DNA from: Paracoccus aminophilus JCM 7686
GTDB taxonomy: Bacteria; Pseudomonadota; Alphaproteobacteria; Rhodobacterales; Rhodobacteraceae
Direction: 5' to 3'
Assembly: GCF_000444995.1 (NCBI RefSeq)
Contig: NC_022044.1
Coordinates: 62,001 to 126,000 of the forward strand
DNA length: 64,000 bases
The notes beneath the pieces are model-generated. The model saw only the letters and a list, made by a program, of their open reading frames with translations, searched no databases and had not been told where the DNA came from. Below, in pieces: positions 61,993-64,000 of this stretch (position 1 is the first letter of the stretch; the number at the start of each line of letters is the position of its first letter). A program made the position numbers and the translations under genes.

Positions 61993-63297
61993 TTAGATGT
62001 CGAGCGTGTTGTCCCGCTCCCATTGGGTCAGATGCGAGGAATAGGCATTCCATTCCTTGGTCTTCAGCTTGATGAACGCCTCAGAGAAGCTGTCGCCCAT
62101 CGCCGCTTTCAGATCTGTATCCGCATCAAAGGCGCGGATTGCGTCAAGCAGGTTCAGCGGCAGCTTCGGCGCATCGGTCACCAGATGGCCTTCGGCATAC
62201 ATGTCGATGTCCCAACGCTTGCCCGGATCAGCCTTGCTGCGCAGGCCCGACAGACCGGCGGCAATGATGACGGCTTGCAGGACGTAGGGGTTGACCGCGC
62301 CATCGGGCAGACGCAGCTCGAACCGGCCCGGACCCGGAACGCGGACCATATGGGTGCGGTTGTTGCCCGTCCAGGTGACCGAGTTCGGCGCCCAGGTCGC
62401 ACCCGACGAGGTGCGCGGTGCGTTGATGCGCTTGTAGCTGTTCACGGTCGGGCAGCAGGGCAGGGCCAAAGCCGAGGCGTGTTTCATAATCCCGCCAAGG
62501 AAGTGACGGCCCTGATCCGAGAGGCTCAGCTCTTTGCTGTCATCGGCAAAGGCGTTCTTGCCGTCTTTGGTCCAGACCGAGATATGCGCATGGCAGCCGT
62601 TGCCGGTCATGCCCATGAAGGGTTTGGGCATGAAGGTCGCGCGCAGCCCGTGTTTCTCGGCGACGGCGCGGGTCATGAATTTGAAGAAGGAATGCTTGTC
62701 GGCGGTCGCCAGAGCGTTGTCGTATTTCCAGTTCATCTCGAACTGGCCATTCGCGTCCTCATGGTCGTTTTGATAGGCGTCCCAGCCGAGTTCGAGCATG
62801 TAATCGCTGATTTCGGCGATCACATCGAAGCGGCGCAGGATGGCCTGCTGATCGTAGCAGGGCTTGGCGGCCGTATCGGCCGTGTCGTAGATCCTGTCGC
62901 CCTCGGGGGTGAGCAGGAAGAATTCGGGCTCGACACCGGTCTTCACCACAAGGCCCATCGCGGCGGCCTCTTCGGTCAGGCGGGTCAGCATGTTGCGCGG
63001 CGCCTGCTCCAGCGGGCCAGACCCCAGCATCACGCAGTTCGAGGCGACCCAAGCCACCTCTTTTTTCCACGGCAGCTGAATCGCTGTCGAAGCATCGGGC
63101 ATTCCCAGCATGTCCGGATGGGCCGGGGTCAGGTCAAGCCAGGTCGCGAAACCCGCAAAGCCCGCGCCATTTTCCTGCATATCGGCAATGGCTTGGGCGG
63201 GGACGACTTTGGCTCGCTGCGAACCGAACAAGTCGGTGTAGGAGATCATGAAATATTTTACGCCTTTTTCCCGGGCGAACTCGGCTAGATCAGTCAT
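61993..63297 (-). CDS. gmaS: Gamma-glutamylmethylamide synthetase
   Basis: A 434-residue glutamine-synthetase-like ligase that joins glutamate and methylamine with ATP. KYFMISYTDLFGSQRAK at the start, VEPEFFLLTPEG and GNGCHAHISVW are GS-type blocks, and the length is that of GmaS (about 435) and shorter than GlnA (about 470). GmaS rather than GlnT is supported by the mgs gene directly upstream and by the surrounding methylamine genes. I chose the ATG at 63297; the frame extends to 63378, but that part lies over the intercistronic stem-loop. Confidence 0.92.
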   Translation of the reverse strand: MTDLAEFAREKGVKYFMISYTDLFGSQRAKVVPAQAIADMQENGAGFAGFATWLDLTPAHPDMLGMPDASTAIQLPWKKEVAWVASNCVMLGSGPLEQAPRNMLTRLTEEAAAMGLVVKTGVEPEFFLLTPEGDRIYDTADTAAKPCYDQQAILRRFDVIAEISDYMLELGWDAYQNDHEDANGQFEMNWKYDNALATADKHSFFKFMTRAVAEKHGLRATFMPKPFMGMTGNGCHAHISVWTKDGKNAFADDSKELSLSDQGRHFLGGIMKHASALALPCCPTVNSYKRINAPRTSSGATWAPNSVTWTGNNRTHMVRVPGPGRFELRLPDGAVNPYVLQAVIIAAGLSGLRSKADPGKRWDIDMYAEGHLVTDAPKLPLNLLDAIRAFDADTDLKAAMGDSFSEAFIKLKTKEWNAYSSHLTQWERDNTLDI

Positions 63298-63331
63298 TTG
63301 GGTGGGTCCCTGTTGAATACGGATAGAGCCG

Positions 63332-63354
63332 GGGCGGGGTGCGATGCCCCGCCC
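63332..63354 (-). other. Intercistronic stem-loop between mgsC and gmaS
   Basis: GGGCGGGG (63332-63339) and CCCCGCCC (63347-63354) form a perfect 8-bp stem with a seven-base loop, 14 bases after the mgsC stop on the minus strand. No T-tract follows, so it is more likely an mRNA-stability element than a terminator. Confidence 0.65.
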
Positions 63355-63367
63355 TTCTATTTCTTGC

Positions 63368-64000
63368 TCAGAAGCCACCCTGACCAGGGATCCAGCTCGT
63401 TCCTGCCAGCGGGACGCCAGCCATGGCAGCCGCTTCGAGGGTCAGTGAGCACAGGTCTTCCGGCTCGAGGTTATGGACGTGGCTTTTGCCGCAGGCCCGA
63501 GCAATCGTCTGGCACTCGAGCGTCATCACCGCGAGGAAGTTGCGCAGTTTGCGCGCCGCTTCGACCGGATCAAGGCGCTTCATCAGCTCGGGGTTCTGCG
63601 TGGTGATGCCCGCAGGGTCCTTGCCTTCGTGCCAATCGTCATAGGAATCTGCGGTCACGCCGAGCGCGTCATATTCGGCGGCCCATTTCGGATCGTTTTC
63701 GCCCAGAGCGATCAGCGCGGCCGTGCCGATGGCAACAGCATCCGCACCCAGCGCGAGCGCTTTGGCGACATCGGCGCCCGAACGGATCCCGCCCGAGACG
63801 ACCAGCTGCACCTTGCGGTGCATGCCCAGATCCTGCAGCGCCTTCACGGCGGGGCGGATACAGGCCAGCGTCGGCTGACCGACGTTTTCGATGAAGACGT
63901 CCTGCGTTGCGGCGGTGCCGCCCTGCATCCCGTCAAGCACGACGACATCGGCCCCGGCCTTCACCGCAAGCGCGGTGTCGTAATAGGGACGTGCGCCGCC
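63368..64000 (-). CDS. mgsC: N-methylglutamate synthase, glutamate-synthase-like subunit (partial)
   Basis: The last 210 residues of an FMN/glutamate-synthase-type protein; the gene is cut by the right window edge. AGADVVVLDGMQGGTAATQD, VSGGIRSGADVAKALALGAD and CQTIARACGKSHVHNL are typical of the GltB-like C subunit of N-methylglutamate synthase, including the cysteine region near the end. It makes N-methylglutamate from glutamate and methylamine or gamma-glutamylmethylamide. It lies upstream of gmaS in the usual mgsABC-gmaS order. A ferredoxin-type GltB2 homologue from another pathway cannot be fully excluded. Confidence 0.85.
   Translation of the reverse strand, partial: GGARPYYDTALAVKAGADVVVLDGMQGGTAATQDVFIENVGQPTLACIRPAVKALQDLGMHRKVQLVVSGGIRSGADVAKALALGADAVAIGTAALIALGENDPKWAAEYDALGVTADSYDDWHEGKDPAGITTQNPELMKRLDPVEAARKLRNFLAVMTLECQTIARACGKSHVHNLEPEDLCSLTLEAAAMAGVPLAGTSWIPGQGGF

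Overview
The window is GC-rich (roughly 60-65 % by eye), its genes are tightly packed with many ATGA/GTGA stop-start overlaps, and its gene families point to an alphaproteobacterium of the Rhodobacteraceae. A methylotrophic Paracoccus-like organism fits best (inference from gene content, not from a database search). There are no rRNA, tRNA, CRISPR, phage or insertion-sequence genes. Apart from one broken gene at the right edge, all genes look intact.

Layout. 536-13302: histidine utilization. hutF-hutC run leftwards; hutI-hutH-hutG, a family III CoA-transferase, an acyl-CoA dehydrogenase, hutU and a four-gene polar amino-acid ABC importer run rightwards. 13432-16097: a four-gene phospholipid module (acyltransferase, CdsA-like, small membrane protein, CDP-alcohol phosphatidyltransferase). 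16094-18843: a LacI-type regulator and an ammonium transporter. 18889-32480: methylated-amine block 1, with TMAO demethylase (tdm) plus a truncated haemoglobin, an XRE-cupin regulator, dimethylamine monooxygenase dmmDABC, an APC permease, and purU-folD-tmm. 32889-46862: carnitine block, with caiD, a GlxA/CdhR-type AraC regulator, a dehydrocarnitine-cleavage (BKACE) enzyme, a carnitine dehydrogenase-thioesterase fusion, a family-5 ABC importer, an esterase-like hydrolase, a DUF1612/HTH protein, a DddQ-like cupin, and a LuxR-type regulator divergent from an acetoacetate CoA-transferase pair. 47068-54771: sarcosine oxidase soxBDAG with a second folD-purU and a second XRE-cupin regulator. 54909-64000: a second AraC/GlxA regulator, a second APC permease, a second tmm, an orphan binding protein, a FadR-type regulator, gmaS, and the 3' part of an N-methylglutamate synthase gene (mgsC) cut by the window edge.

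How it works together. Trimethylamine is oxidised to TMAO (Tmm), demethylated to dimethylamine (Tdm), oxidised to methylamine (DmmABC, with DmmD probably capturing the C1 unit), and methylamine enters gamma-glutamylmethylamide and N-methylglutamate (GmaS, Mgs). Carnitine is converted to glycine betaine plus acetoacetate, and the acetoacetate is activated by the CoA-transferase. Sarcosine from betaine degradation is oxidised by SoxBDAG. The methylene-THF made by Tdm, DmmD and Sox is oxidised by FolD and released as formate by PurU, both present twice. The steps from glycine betaine to sarcosine are not in the window. Ammonium uptake and histidine use suggest that the whole region serves nitrogen and carbon supply from small osmolyte-type amines.

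Most notable: the CoA-transferase/acyl-CoA dehydrogenase pair inside the hut operon, which could salvage imidazole propionate to urocanate; two tmm genes each paired with an APC permease of unknown substrate; a cupin that keeps all six DddQ active-site positions in a carnitine neighbourhood; a SoxD lacking its zinc cysteines; and several shared inverted or direct repeats in promoters.
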